Positions 1-12,389 of a stretch of DNA of 64,000 nt are shown piece by piece. The position numbers were made by a program, and so were the translations under genes. The stretch is from Gordionus sp. m RMFG-2023 (Eukaryota > Nematomorpha > Gordioida > Chordodea > Parachordodidae). The stretch lies in assembly GCF_954871325.1 (NCBI RefSeq), contig NC_088775.1:47841561-47905560 (forward strand), in the 5' to 3' direction. The notes under the pieces are model-generated. The model was not told the DNA's origin. It saw nothing but the letters and a program-made list of their open reading frames with translations, and made no database searches. The stretch's first letter is position 1. Each line of letters opens with the position of its first letter.

Positions 1-163
1 GAAATTGGTTTATATAGGATGTCAATAATTAATATATTTTATAGAAAAGTTTAAAATTTTTGATAAGTGATAATATAATTTTCAAAATTCTCATTTCTAA
101 TTGATTCTGTTTATTTATTTAAAAACTAAAGGTTAAATCATGATTTTTATCAAATTAGGTTAC
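1..163 (-). other. Start of the next RXR intron
   Basis: The sequence begins with donor GTAACC at 163 reading leftward. It is AT-rich with no recognisable feature. The ligand-binding-domain exons should lie past base 1. Confidence 0.85.
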
Positions 164-321
164 CTTCTCTTTTCATTCCCATTACTAAGCATTTTTGATA
201 ACGACAAAATTGGCATCGATTTCTTTGTCTTTTGTCGATTACGCAACTTTGGTTTTCACGACATGCGTATGTTAATTCCTTCCTAACCGTTCTCTTGAAA
301 AAACCTTTGCAGCCTTCGCAA
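164..321 (-). CDS. RXR: RXR/USP nuclear receptor, exon completing the DNA-binding domain
   Basis: This exon encodes the second half of zinc finger 1 and all of zinc finger 2 of an RXR-type receptor, a nuclear DNA-binding protein that acts as the common heterodimer partner of other receptors. The P-box CEGCK is followed by [13 protein letters not shown], then CRENQSC and [16 protein letters not shown], and the exon closes at MGMKRE. All cysteines of the C4 fingers are present. The acceptor (minus strand TTTTATTAG then TTGCGAAGG) supplies the missing base of serine 633, so the join from the upstream exon reads GVY-S-CEGC in frame. The donor is GAAG followed by GTAACC, phase 1, after MKRE. From RXR knowledge the next residues should be AVQEER-like and lie beyond the window. 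TYACRE rather than TYTCRD is typical of arthropod RXR/USP. Identity as RXR class is near certain; species-level orthology is inferred. Confidence 0.96.
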
Positions 322-831
322 CTAATAAAACATTCGATGAAATTAATGAAAAGCTTAACGTAACATTTTTGTGGCATAAGAAAAAATATTATTAAAAAAA
401 TTGCGGACTTTTTGGGTTGATCTTGCAGACCTCTAAAATTTTATTCGTTAAACATATTAGAATTTTATTCACATACTTCCATTTAAAGATGTATATGAGT
501 GCAGTGAGATTTATGGTATTACATGCAAATAAATTGGCCTTGCAAAAATCATGATTTTTTTAAAAATATTTTAAATCGAATTGAATAAATCGCGATTTTT
601 TAAATTTTATTTAAATCAAATTTTATAATCCAGCGAATTTATTACATCAAAAAAGAAAGAAAGATTCTTTCAGATTATTTTAATAAAATTAATTCACATA
701 TATTAGAAATAATGTTTATAAATTGTATCTAAATTAATTTTAGTATTAATAAAATATATAGAATAAAAATTTCTTAAACAGGACATATATATTTTACATA
801 CAGAGAATTTGATATCACCTTTAATAACAAT

Positions 832-1367
832 TAGGGCTGTGCTGATCCAGATATTTTTCACCGATTTATATGATTTTTCACCCTCCCCCCCCCCTTGAAC
901 AAAATGTAATTAAGAAATCAATATTTTTTATGCAAAAAATCGAAATATGCATTTAATTATAAATATTTTTATTTCTACAATAATTAAAAAAAGTTTAAGG
1001 ATATTGGTAGTACTAAATTCATTATCCCTCTCCGTGAAATTAGAATTCAGCAGATAACACATTTTGCAAAAAAATTTTTTTTTAATATTTCTATAATTCA
1101 GATACCATATTTAAAAAAATTATTTTATTTAAAGTATAAATAATAAAATTGGCGTTATTATTTAAAGATTTAAAATAAATAAAACTTTGGTAAAATTTAA
1201 GGGGTGTTGTGCATTTGCATTGTTTTAAAAAAAATTATTTAGAAAATATTATTAATGTAAAATAGATATACATAAAATAGTAAAAAAAAAGAAAAGTAAA
1301 AAGATCGGATTGGGTTTTTACAGGTAACGGCCCGATCCGATATTTTTGAAATATCGGCACAGCCCTA
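832..1367. mobile_element. hAT-type MITE, family A (TAGGGCTGTGC ends)
   Basis: The ends are tagggctgtgctgatc and its inverted partner gatatcggcacagcccta-like sequence. A perfect 8-base duplication ataacaat flanks it (824-831 and 1368-1375), which is diagnostic of hAT-superfamily insertion. The interior holds GATCCGATAT-type subterminal motifs, a poly-C run near 884-894 and no transposase. Two longer relatives lie at 6374 and 7980. Confidence 0.9.
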
Positions 1368-1375
1368 ATAACAAT

Positions 1376-3873
1376 AAATTTAAATAATTTTACGATTGCA
1401 ACTATACAATGGCGAAGACAGAGTTTTGGGGTTGAACCCTCCCCCCCCCCCCCCCACGCATCATGGAAAATATAATAAGGTAAATTTTCGGTTTTCATAG
1501 TTTATAATGAAATCTAGACGAAAATTTGCTTTCAATTTCTATAAAATCATTCTCAGAAATTTTATCTCTAATTTAAAAAATGGGTGAGAAAATCCTAAAT
1601 ATCTATGGAAAAACAATACTATATGTAATTTTTTAATAAAATTTTCACATAAATATATTTTGTTATAAATCATATAAAAATTGAAAAACGTTAAAGTAAA
1701 GATATTTAGATTAGATCTTCTATATTAGTCGTTCTAGCATGATGCCAATTTTTTCTATTTTATAAATAACTTTTTTCCCCTTTAAATGCAACTAACAGAT
1801 TAAAGCAATAAAATGTACTATTAATCACTACTTAATAGCTATAGTATAATTTCAGAATTAGTGTTTCCAAGAGTTTGATTCACTTCAGGCTTAAAGGGTG
1901 ATGTCATGGTTTGCATTTTGTTAATAAATTACTTTTTCATAAAACATAATTTAGAAATTAATAAGAACTATTCAGTTACTAGATATTTAGTAATCTCTAT
2001 TTTCTATTTTGACATTATATCAATTTTGGCATTTTTTAATTTATTTTTACTAATATCAAATTTTTTTTCTTTAAACTGTCTATCAAACGGATTAAAAAAA
2101 ATATTCAAAATTTTTAGAATAAATGCTAAGTCGCTTTTTCCTGGTAAGGTTGGCCAAAATTTAGTTTCGATTAGCCTTTTCCTGTTTATTGGCCACTATA
2201 CTAGCAAAGGACTTATTCATATGCACTAATAAAGCACGAAAATAGCAAAGATTTTAGAATTAGTGCTTCCAATTGTTCAATCGACTTTAATGGATATATT
2301 AGAATATCTATAAAAAAGCAAAATAAAATAACTATGAGAAAATCAAATATAATTGACCTGATTTTTCATAGGCGGAACTAAGTAGAAAGCTCTACATGTG
2401 AGATTTTAAAGCCGAAACCTTCACTTTTTTTAGTAACTCCCCCCCCACTGGATAAATTCTGCCTTTTAGTTAGTTGTTAAAAAATATCCCCCTTTTATAA
2501 AATAAAAAGTTCAATTTATGCGTACTATAACTCAGGTTCCCCGTATTTTTTAAAAAGGTTGTCAAAATATTTTCATATGAATTATTTTATATTTTAAAAA
2601 AAAGAGAATTATTAAAATCGAATATGTATAGTAAATTTTAGTATTCGTACGATTGCAAATATTAATTCCTTTAAACGAATTGAATAATGCACTTTTCCAT
2701 TTATATTCGTTCTTGAATAGGCCTTCTTTATATTGAATTAATGGGCTAAATATTTTGGATATAACATATATGGCGTGACTAGGAAGGTACAAAAGCGTCC
2801 TAGCCCCTAAGGACGCCTAAATTTAATTTGCAAACAGCATATAATATATTCGAATAAAATGTTTATTTGAGCACACTAAATAATTAACTATAGAAGGCCT
2901 AAATGATTGAGCTGGAGAATGCATTGAGTTGAATGACTTAACTACACTGCTCACAATAATATTATCAATTTTTCTTAACATTACATGGCGCTACTGCGTT
3001 AAATTAGATTATAATTACGAATGGGTTATAGCCATAAAAATATTAAATGCAGAAATGGGTAACAAAAATAAATGCAAGCGGTAAAATTGTCAAATAAAAT
3101 GGGGGAAATCGAGTTTATCCAACTTTTTTTAAAATTAAATTTTAAAAAAAAGGGATATAAATAATAGTGAAAAGTAAATAATTCATTACAGCATCAATTT
3201 TATTTTAAATACCAACCAATTTTCAAATTTATTGTCAATCTTACACATACAGAGACAAAAAAAAAATTCTTACCTGCATAAAATAAGAAAAAGATATACG
3301 AAAAGGTATTACCTTTTATTATTATTACATCATATTATATTATATTTTATTTTTTAATAGGGTTGAAAAAACCTGGGGATAATATATTTAAAAAATATTA
3401 TATTTTCGTATTATTTATTAATTTCCATTATGTAATTTAGACTTCCCTACATAACCCCCCCCCCCCCCCCTAAAAAATGACCAGTAATTGGCCCACTGCT
3501 ATTATGTTTTTAAGTGAATATGTGGTTTCCTATCATAAATTTAAATTTACACAAAAAGTGTTAATATATTATATTTTTTGAATAAGAATTATGAATAATC
3601 GCTAATTTTGCTAAAATAAATTGATATAAAAAAGAATACTTATGTCGAATAAGATCGTTTGATTGATAAGTCAACTTAAAATGACAAGAATATAATAGGA
3701 ATGTTTATTTATTTTGGCACATATGAAAATTAAATTTAAAATAAAATATTTCTATAAAAATCCTCAATCAAATTATGGGCAAATGAACATTTATCGTAGA
3801 ATTTTCTCTAGCGTATAAACACATAAAAATAAAAAAAGGTATCTATATATATTTTGAATTTAAGCTGATTAAT
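1376..3873. other. AT-rich intron stretch with old transposon-end scars
   Basis: No coding signal. Poly-C runs at about 1440-1456, 2442-2449 and 3456-3470 accompany phrases typical of decayed DNA-transposon ends (gaagacagagttttgggg near 1416; ataggcggaactaag near 2368). The 107-codon open frame at 1906-2229 has no recognisable domain and a composition like random AT-rich DNA. Confidence 0.5.
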
Positions 3874-3881
3874 GTATAAAT

Positions 3882-5281
3882 CAGGGATGTGAACCCTTCG
3901 ACAAAAAAAAAGGTCCAAGTCCGGGTACAGGAAAATTTTTTAAAAAAGACTCGGGTCCAGGGTTTGAGTCCGGGTTCAGGAAACATAAAAATAATGACTC
4001 AAAATAAGATTTCTTTCATTCATTTATTATTATACTTCAATATATACATATTCATAATTTATAAATGTAATTTATATCTTAAATGTTTTATTCAATCGCA
4101 TCTTCTAAAATATCATCCTTGAGATTTCCACGTAAATTAGACAATATTTCAAAGATGAAAATTTACGTTCTACCCTTACCTAAAATAAATAGTATCTTTA
4201 TAATTATTGTATTTTTGTCGCCGGTACAGCCATAAAGATTCTAGATAAATTATATAATTCTGGATATATTGAAGAATTTTCTTCCAGAATTTTAAAATAT
4301 TTGCATCCTTATTTATTCTCTTAACTTCTGTGAACTTTTCTATTAAAGATGCAATAGGCATTTTTTGATCCTCCTTTCTATCTGATAATTTGATTTTTTT
4401 TTCTCTATCTAAAAGTAAAATTTCAATCATCAATGCTGTAACATAATTATTATTACACTATAACCAGTAGGTATTGTCGTACCTCCAATAAATAATAGTT
4501 TTGCATATGCCATAAATCCTTAAGATGGTCTTTAGCCATTTGTTTTTGCTCAATACTCAATAAAACTTAATATCGAGGGTCTAAATATATAGAAGCGTAT
4601 ACAACATTATTTTGCAAATATTGTTGCTCGAATTTTCATGTTTTCTAATATTTCATATAAAAAGGACTGTATATTTTTCTAGTATTTTAAATTTTTAAAA
4701 GGAAATTATGAAATTATTCATATTAAACAGCAATACATAAAGAAAAATTTAGATATTGGCATCTAATCCATATGCCATAAATCAAATAAACATAATTGTT
4801 CTGATTGTAATCTTAATATTGTTATTTTTAAAGGAACTAATACGGTCCTTTATTTTCCACCAATCATCTTCCGACAAAATGCTTCACATGCTCCTATAAT
4901 AAAATCATTACAGAAATCTTTCAAACTTAATAATCGTTCTAGCATCATACAAATTGAGGACCAATGTGTTGTGCATTATCATTTAAATTAAAATATTATT
5001 ACTTGCACTACAAAATAATCAACGTATTTCTATAACATAGCATATTAATAAATTTACATAATAAAATATTATTACCTACACTAGAAAATGGTTTATGATA
5101 TCAATCTCTAAATAAAATGGAAGTCCAGGAAGAAAATGGAAAGAAAAACGAGAAGATAAAATAAATGATTCCACAAAAAAAAGAAAATTTTTTATGACAC
5201 CTTGAACCCTCTACTTTTAAAAAGGGTCTGGGTTCGGGTACAGCCAAAATATGAGGGTTCAGGGTCCGGTTCACATCCCTG
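3882..5281 (-). mobile_element. Decayed hAT transposon, 1.4 kb, CAGGGATGTGAACC ends
   Basis: The ends are cagggatgtgaaccc on the left and ggttcacatccctg on the right. The 8-base duplication gtataaat is exact (3874-3881 and 5282-5289). Subterminal ggtccgggtacagg-like repeats occur at both ends. On the minus strand around 4100-4430 there are traces of a hAT transposase C-terminal end, such as ILKFWKKILQ and, further on, SNLRGNLKDDILED, which resembles the end of the hAT dimerisation domain. The transposase is largely gone, so the copy is non-autonomous. Confidence 0.88.
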
Positions 5282-5289
5282 GTATAAAT

Positions 5290-6365
5290 TATTTGAAAAA
5301 ATTGGATCTTAGATTAGATGTCTGCAATGGGCGGGATTTTAATCCGAAAGCCTACCGGGACATTGTTTGAAATTTTTTAACACGCCCACCCGTCTACAGT
5401 TTTTAAAAAAAATTGGCCCGACCATTTATCTAAAATCTTTGTTTAACCAGTCCACTGTTTAAAAAATAGATTGGTTCATTTGTTTTTATTTATTTTAATT
5501 TTTTACTAAACTTTTCAATATTATTTAAAAAAATAAATTTTAAAATAAATTAAGACCATGCTGCTTATTTAGCTCAAGAAATGTTTTTAAATTTACATTC
5601 TCTCCTCCCGTACCATCGTTTTATTTTTAATCCACCGCTCGCCTACCGAATGTCAAAATTCTTTAAAAACCTATATGCTGCAGGCCTTTTTCTTACATCC
5701 TCTAACTGGTGCGTCAGCCCAGTTATTTAACCGCAGTTTTAAAATCAAATATTACTAAAACTGAGACCATATGCAAATATATAATAAAAAACAGGGCTGA
5801 GTATTTGACCTGCCAAATATGGTCAGATTCAATTATATGTTTTTATGTGTATATAATAAAATTAATTCAATGTTGAAATAATGCTTTGGCAATTTTTTTC
5901 CGATTTAGCTGATTTATTATCATTTCTCTTGATTGATCGTAAGTTGTAGCTAATTTTTCTATAGTCAAAGTTTCAAATCGATTTTAGTCCTTTGTATGAA
6001 TATTACCCCAAGCGAATTTATTTTTAAACGAGCAAGACAGCGTGGGCACTTCCACCAACTTAATGTCGAATCAGATTAATGTTTATAGATTACATATTTT
6101 GCCTAATGAAAGATACAGCGTTTATATCAAAAATTTATTATATTAGCTAAAAAATTTAATTACCACTACCCTGCTAAAATCTTAACTCCTTTATTGTATC
6201 ATAAGTTTCATTGAATTCCATAATTATATTATTAACTTAGTTATGAATTATAAAATATAATATTCAAATTGATTTAGTTTCTTAATAACAACAGCGAAAA
6301 AGGGTAAAAACTGTCGATTTTTACCTAAATCCCTATATCTTTAATAATATAATTACTAGGGAGCT
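5290..6365. other. AT-rich intron stretch with a possible MITE fragment
   Basis: GC-containing phrases at about 5323-5400 (gtctgcaatgggcggg, cacgcccacccgtc) and 5620-5700 (ccaccgctcgcctaccg, ctgcaggcc) suggest a degraded MITE, but no duplication was found. The rest is plain AT-rich DNA. Confidence 0.35.
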
Positions 6366-6373
6366 ATTATTTC

Positions 6374-7359
6374 TAGGGCTGTATCGATATTAAATATAGG
6401 ATTGGCACCGATATTTAGCGTTTTCCAAAAATATCGGATCGGGCCGCTACCTGTAAAAACACAATCCGATCTTTTTACTTTTCTTTTTGTTGTTATTTTA
6501 TTTTATGTTATGTATATTTATTTTATATTATTATAATATTTTCTATATAATTTTTTTTAAATAATGCAATGCAAATACACAACACTAGAGATCTGCAAAG
6601 TTAGGCTCGGCCGGAACGGGCTTTGGGCCGGACTCGAGCCTAATTCTATTTAAAATAATCTTCAGGCGTCGGACCTTAGAAATTTTTTATAATTTTATCA
6701 ATTTTTTATGTAAAATAAAAAATTTTGATTTTAAAACTAAACGCCATATAACATATGTCTTTTATTTTGAGTAATCATAAAAATTAATTTCTATATTTAA
6801 ATAATCGGGCCGGGCAGGCATAACTTTCTTTAAAAAAATTTCGAGCTGGGCCGGGCTTGAAAAATTAGGCCCGATGCAGATCACTACACAACACCCTCTA
6901 AATTTTATTTCTTTTTTTAAATAGATTTATAGCATTTTAAATTTTTTATAAAAATAGAAAGGAACACCCAAAGTTTTATTTATTTTAAATAATAACGATT
7001 TTATTATTTATACATTAAATTAAAGTATTTTTTTAAATATGGTAGTCCATATCGTAGAAGCATATTGCCAGAAAATCTAGAGGCTCTCATATTTATTTTA
7101 AAAAATCTAATATATTTTAATTTTATATATTAAATATTACAATTTTACTATTCATACCAAGATAAAATGGATATATTATTAAATATGTATTTTTTTAATT
7201 AGTCTTAATTGTAGAAATAAAAAAAATAAATTAAATGCATAATTCGATTTTTTGCATAAAAATTATTGATTTCTTAATTACATTTGGTTCAGGGGGGGGG
7301 GAAATCAGTATAAATATCAGATCGGATCGGTGAAAAATATGTGGATCGGCACAGCTCTA
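6374..7359. mobile_element. hAT-type MITE, family A, inverted copy carrying a nested MITE
   Basis: The ends are tagggctgtatcgat and gatcggcacagctcta. Flanks attatttc and gttatttc match at 7 of 8 bases. It lies in the opposite orientation to the copy at 832: its right part carries the reverse complement of that copy's left part, including the run of G at about 7292-7300. A family B MITE sits inside at 6586-6886. Confidence 0.87.
6586..6886. mobile_element. hAT-type MITE, family B (TAGAGATCTGCA ends), nested
   Basis: The ends are tagagatctgcaaag and gatgcagatcacta. The 8-base duplication cacaacac is exact (6578-6585 and 6887-6894) and interrupts the family A element. The interior has repeated GGGCCGGGC-type motifs that contrast with the AT-rich surroundings. 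A second copy lies at 42667-43045. Confidence 0.92.
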
Positions 7360-8191
7360 GTTATTTCCTTTTTAATCTAACTAGAACATAAATGGCGCAT
7401 CAAATTTTTTTTATCGGAATTGAAAGAGGTTTGATTTCAATTTTCTTGCTCATTTAATAAGGAATGATCGCGTGTTTGATAGATTAATTGAACGATTTGC
7501 CAACCCTGATTATAAAAATTAATAAAGAAACACTGGATGATAGACATTGAAAATCTTCCCTTATTACAATGTTAAAATAAACAGAAAAAATTGTTGGAGT
7601 AAGCTAAAAATAATTAATGGATACATCGCTATTAGAATATACTTGAACTCAAAATTGATTTAAATCAATAATTTTTTAAAAAAAATAACTTGATTTAATT
7701 CGCGAATAAAATTGTGATTTAAAATGATTAATTTTTATTTTTAACCCCCTATTATTTGAGGTTAATAATTTATATTTAATTAGGAACAGTCATTCAACGT
7801 TCCGAGTTGGGGAGTATTCTAGTTCGATATATTACTTGGAAACTCTGGTTCGAAAAAATCATATGCCTATTGGCAAAGTTTATATACATATATATATATA
7901 TATACCTTCACCTATTCAGGAATTGTTTAAAAACATGCAAAAATTTGAGCGGTATGATGAATCTGTGTTTTGTTTAAATTAGGGCTGTGCCGATCCACAT
8001 ATTTTACACAGATCCGATCCGATATTTTTAGATATTGGTTCAAAACCGATCCGATATTTATATTGATCCCCTCCCCCTGAACCAAATGTAATTAAGAAAT
8101 CAATATTTTTTATGCAAAAAATAGAATTATACAATTTAATTTTTTTTATTTCTACAATAATTAAAAAAACTAAGTCTATGGATATTGGTAG

Positions 8192-10272
8192 ACCCGACCC
8201 GCCCGCTCACGACAAACAATATTTTAATTCACGCCCGTCACGCCCGAAAATTCACGGTGTTTTTAAATTTTTCAAAACTATTGCTATAATTTCACACTTT
8301 TTTGAATTCATTCTATCTATTTCTCTAATTTCATAATCCATATTAATAACAAAAATAAATACAATCTATAAATCGAAATTTATTTAGAAAAAGAAGAATG
8401 TCCATCTTTTTTTTATTTCAATTGTGTACGCCTTTCCTCTAATAAGAGATTGGCTACAAAAAATAACCTTTCACTAGAAGCCGTTGCAGCTGACAAAATT
8501 TTACTCGATAATTTTCTCAAAAAAGGAAATGAATATTCCTGCTTCCAAACTTCAAAATATTGTCTTGTTATTTATCTTATATGAATCTTTTAAGTTCACC
8601 CTCACAGCTTTCATCAGTGATGTTGATGCTTCGTCAGAATCATCTAAAAATTTTCTAAATTTTTTATTTAGAATATACGGTCTTTTATGAGTGTAGTATG
8701 AATTAGGAAAGTGATAGTTGGTATTGACCATTTAGAATATACGGTTTTTTATGAGTTTAGGATATGTTAGGAAAGTTATAAATGATAGTTGGTATTGACT
8801 TAAGCATATCATCTAATTTTATATCATTTAGCATTTTTAAGATTGTTTTATATATATCATTTTCTTCATTTATTAAAAACTTAAGTCTTTTGAAATTCGG
8901 ATCTAGAATTAAGCCTACCTTATGTAGTGGCTAAATAATAATTTTTAAAAGAAATCTTGTTCTGTATTTTAAGGTTTTGATTTATTGTATCACGTTCAGA
9001 AGGTTAACAAAATTTTATTAATTTTTGTTTCCATAAACAAACTTCATTTATTATGGGACGAGAATCTGCTCTCAGATTATCCGAGCATTCTTTAAATATT
9101 GATAAAAATTTATCTAACTCGCGTATGATGCTGATATCAATTGTGGCTAATCTATTTAATTCTTGCTTGCTAAACAAGTACACCTGTATTTCAGAATATG
9201 ATTTTAAGAAACTCTGTATCATGATATATACAGAGTTTCATCTAGTTATTCTCGATATTACAACTTGTTTAAGGGTGTGGCTTGTTTGCTATTAGCTGTA
9301 GATTGTTTGAAATATTGTACTATTTTTTTTACACCATTTATATTTATGGCTATTTCAGTTAAACAATTGTCAAAAATATAATGCATAATATTATTTAGTA
9401 TATGGCATATACATGTAAGCGTTTCTTCATCTTTGAATGCACTTATAAGATTTGCTCTGTTATCACTCACAACACATTTATATAAGTATTTTCTACTTCT
9501 GTATATTCTCCTAAAATTGAATTGATTACACTTTTAATTTTGACGTTTTTTTCATCCATTGCCCTTGTGGCCAAATAAATGTTTTTAATTTAAAATCCTT
9601 AATGAATATGTCCTATAATGGTTAAAAACTTAGATTTTTATAGTCATCCGTCCAACAGTGATTATTGGACAAGTAACTATTATTGATCATGCTTATCTTA
9701 AATTTTATTTCATGGTATATTTTTAAACCTATAGATACATGAGAGTTTTCCGGTTCACAACTTTTATATTTTGTTATCCATATGTAACACCAACATTTAT
9801 CACTTGGCCTAGCTTGTAAAATCCTTCACCTTCTGTTGCATTTAAAGATTGAAGATCTTTATAAATAAAATATAACTGACTTTTCTGTAAAAAGTTTAAG
9901 CAAAATTTAGCATAAAGTCTCGCGACAAAAAACACCTAAACATAAAAAGAAAATAGAACTAACTAAATGATACCGGATGTTGTTTATAAAATGCGGAAGA
10001 TTTTTAGCTTTCATAAATTATTCGTTTTTAAAAAAGAACTAAATTAAATAAGAAAATATATAATATAATTATAAAATTGCTAATTTATATTTATAAAAAA
10101 ACAATTTAAAAAATTAAAATTTCCATGATTCACGGGAAATTTATGTTCACGCCCGATCACGCCCGGGGAAAATTTTGGGAAGGTTCGTCACGCCTTGGTA
10201 TTTAAAATTTATTCACACTCACGCCGTGACACGATGGGTCACGCCTAATTTCACGGCCCGCGCCCACCTCTA
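8192..10272 (-). mobile_element. Near full-length but decayed hAT transposon nested in family A MITE
   Basis: The exact duplication attggtag (8184-8191 and 10273-10280) marks the insertion, and the empty site is matched by the uninterrupted copy at 832. The right end is gggcgcgg...cacctcta-like and the left begins acccgacccgcccgctcacg; both subterminal regions repeat CACGCCC motifs. The two tips are not clean inverted repeats, so the left tip may be altered. Confidence 0.85.
8393..9700 (-). pseudogene. hAT transposase remnant (Charlie-like, with dimerisation domain)
   Basis: Read on the minus strand, the fragments occur in the family's order. Near 9660 is NHCWTDDYKNLSF, matching the hAT catalytic region around the first acidic residue. 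At about 9480-9370 come VVSDNRANLISAF and LTCICHILNNIM. At about 9250-9004 comes ITR-stop-NSVYIMIQSFLKS, where a stop replaces the tryptophan of the usual TRWNS motif. At about 8500-8400 comes SAATASSERLFFVANLLLEE, the C-terminal dimerisation signature. Several stops and frame changes show it is dead. The N-terminal BED-finger region was not recognised. Confidence 0.85.
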
Positions 10273-10755
10273 ATTGGTAGTATTAAATGAATTTTTCATT
10301 ATCCCTCCCCGTGAAATTAGAATTCAGCAGATAACGCATTTTGCAAAATTATCTTTGTCTTTAATATTTCCATAATTCAGATACCATATTTAAAAAAATT
10401 CTTTTATTTAAAGAATAAATAATAAAATTGGCGTTATTATTTAAAAAGATTTAAAATAAATAAAACTTTGGGTATTCCTTTCTATTTTTATAAGAAAACT
10501 TTTAAAATACTATAAATCTATTTAAAAAATTAATAAAATTTAAGAAGTGTTGTGCATTGGCATTGTTTTAAAAAAAATTATTTAGAAAATATTATTAATA
10601 TAAAATAAATATACATAAAATAACAAAAAAAAGAAAAGTTAAAAAATAGGATCGAGTTTTTACAGGTATTGGCCCGATCGGATATTTTTGGAAAACGCTA
10701 AATATCGGTGCCGATCCGATACAATATTTAATATCGCCACAGCCCTAATTTAAAT

Positions 10756-12389
10756 TTGGTATAAGAGATTTAATCCTAATTGGTGAAAAATTAACAATAA
10801 CCTTATCCAGGATAAACACCGTTATCTTTTATTATTAATGAGCGTATTATTATTATAAGTTATTATACTTCAATTTCATCAATTAAGTCGATAAATTCAA
10901 ATAGGAATTATTTTAAACGAGCAAATATTATTAAAATATGATAACAAGTTTCAATTTCTTGATTATTAAAAAGCATATATTTTATACCCAAATTATTTAT
11001 AGATAAATGGGGGTCTTTTATTCATCGTTAATAGTGGCGGATAACCTTTGCTAGTTTAAAAATATAACGATCAATATGAATCTGGTGTTTTTTCTTCTTG
11101 TTATGAACATTTCAAAATGTAGCCGATTTATATAAAAAAAATAAAGATGAATAGATAGATAGTTGTTATTGAAATTATCTAAAAAATTAATTTGGTGGAG
11201 ATTCTTATGTGTCTCTTTCTCTATGTAAATTTTAAAATTATACATTAGTAACGATGATATAACATAAATTGATTATCGATTAAATCATGTATACATGTAT
11301 AGTAAATGTTTTTTGCAGACAGATGAAATATATTAAACTAAATCGCTTAGAGTCTTAATCTAATAAATATCTTCTTTTTTTTAAAAGAATTAAAATTATT
11401 ATATAAAATAATTTAACTTAAGGGTAATGGGCTACAACGGTACATATTTTATGTTTTTATATTTTAAAAAAATTGAATTTATGCCATTAGGAAAAATATG
11501 CCTTGTATATTAACAAAATTATTGATTTTTAGAATTTTAAATGTTTAGTTATTATTTATCCTATTGAAATTAGGGGTAAAATTATTTTTCCTAAGGTTGC
11601 TTCGATATTATCAGAACGGTGTCGGTATTGGTCTTTTAAAATATAAAAACTTAAATATAACATATTTATTTTGTGTTCAAATAAAGTGATTTTTGCCTCA
11701 ATAGATTATATGTTATCCCTTAGGCCTCGATGCTCAATTTTCAAAATATATAATGTTGGATTTATTTTTGCCCATCAAGCAAGTCATAATTTTTTTTAGT
11801 CCACCCTTAATTTTAAAATATTAGGTCGGAATCCTCAGTGAAAATTTTTTTAAAAATTATGTTTGAGTCCTTGTAGCTCACAACTTCGGAATGGGCTTAC
11901 TTGAATTTGGTGGGTTTAATATTTCCAAATATAAAAAATCATATTGAGAAAGCTTAAAAAAATGGAAGATTACACATTTAATAATATTTTTCAGGCAAGA
12001 GTTAAGCTTCAGACATGGATATATCCTCGGTAAACCATATTCGCGGTTACTAAACGAGGGCTTTAGCATGGAATAAATTCTTCTCTAAAAAACATTTTAT
12101 AAGTTTTCAATATATTTCTTTAGAAAATTTTGTCAATCTTTCCATTTTTTCACAAATCTGGAAGTCTGTCTAGGACGACTTCGGAAGAGTTGGGCTGCTT
12201 TAAATTGATTTTTAAATAAATCGCATCTATCCCCTTTAATAAGTGAAGTAACTAATAATTAATATCTTATAGATTTCATAATTACGGTTCAAAAACAGGT
12301 ATTTAGTCAATATGGTTCAGAATTATATGATCGTAACTTATTTCCGTAATATTATAGATTTTCTAAATTAGCGAAAACAAGAAATATAC
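10756..12389. other. AT-rich intron stretch upstream of the donor
   Basis: No coding region or transposon end is recognised. A short phrase near 11600-11640 (gcttcgatattatc, ggtgtcggtattgg) resembles the TATCGG-type MITE ends but has no partner. Confidence 0.5.

Larger units (their letters stand above)
7980..10747. mobile_element. hAT-type MITE, family A, split by a larger hAT
   Basis: The ends are tagggctgtgccgatcc and tcgccacagcccta, with flanks gtttaaat and atttaaat (7 of 8). It has the same orientation as the copy at 832, and the two align closely outside the insert, for example at ccctgaaccaaatgtaatta and the attcagcagataac segment. A 2.1-kb hAT lies between 8192 and 10272; without it the element would be about 0.7 kb. 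Confidence 0.88.
322..12389 (-). other. RXR intron splitting zinc finger 1 (12,068 bases)
   Basis: The donor GTATAT (minus strand, at 12389) and acceptor TTTTATTAG (at 322) flank a phase 2 intron between the tyrosine of HYGVY and the serine of SCEGC. The ends are fixed by the perfect restoration of the RXR finger sequence. The intron holds at least six DNA-transposon insertions, listed separately, embedded in AT-rich sequence with no other coding signal. Confidence 0.93.

Noticed and set aside
1906-2229. 107-codon plus-strand frame in the RXR intron
   Set aside because: No recognisable domain; Phe/Leu/Ile/Asn-rich composition as expected by chance in AT-rich DNA.
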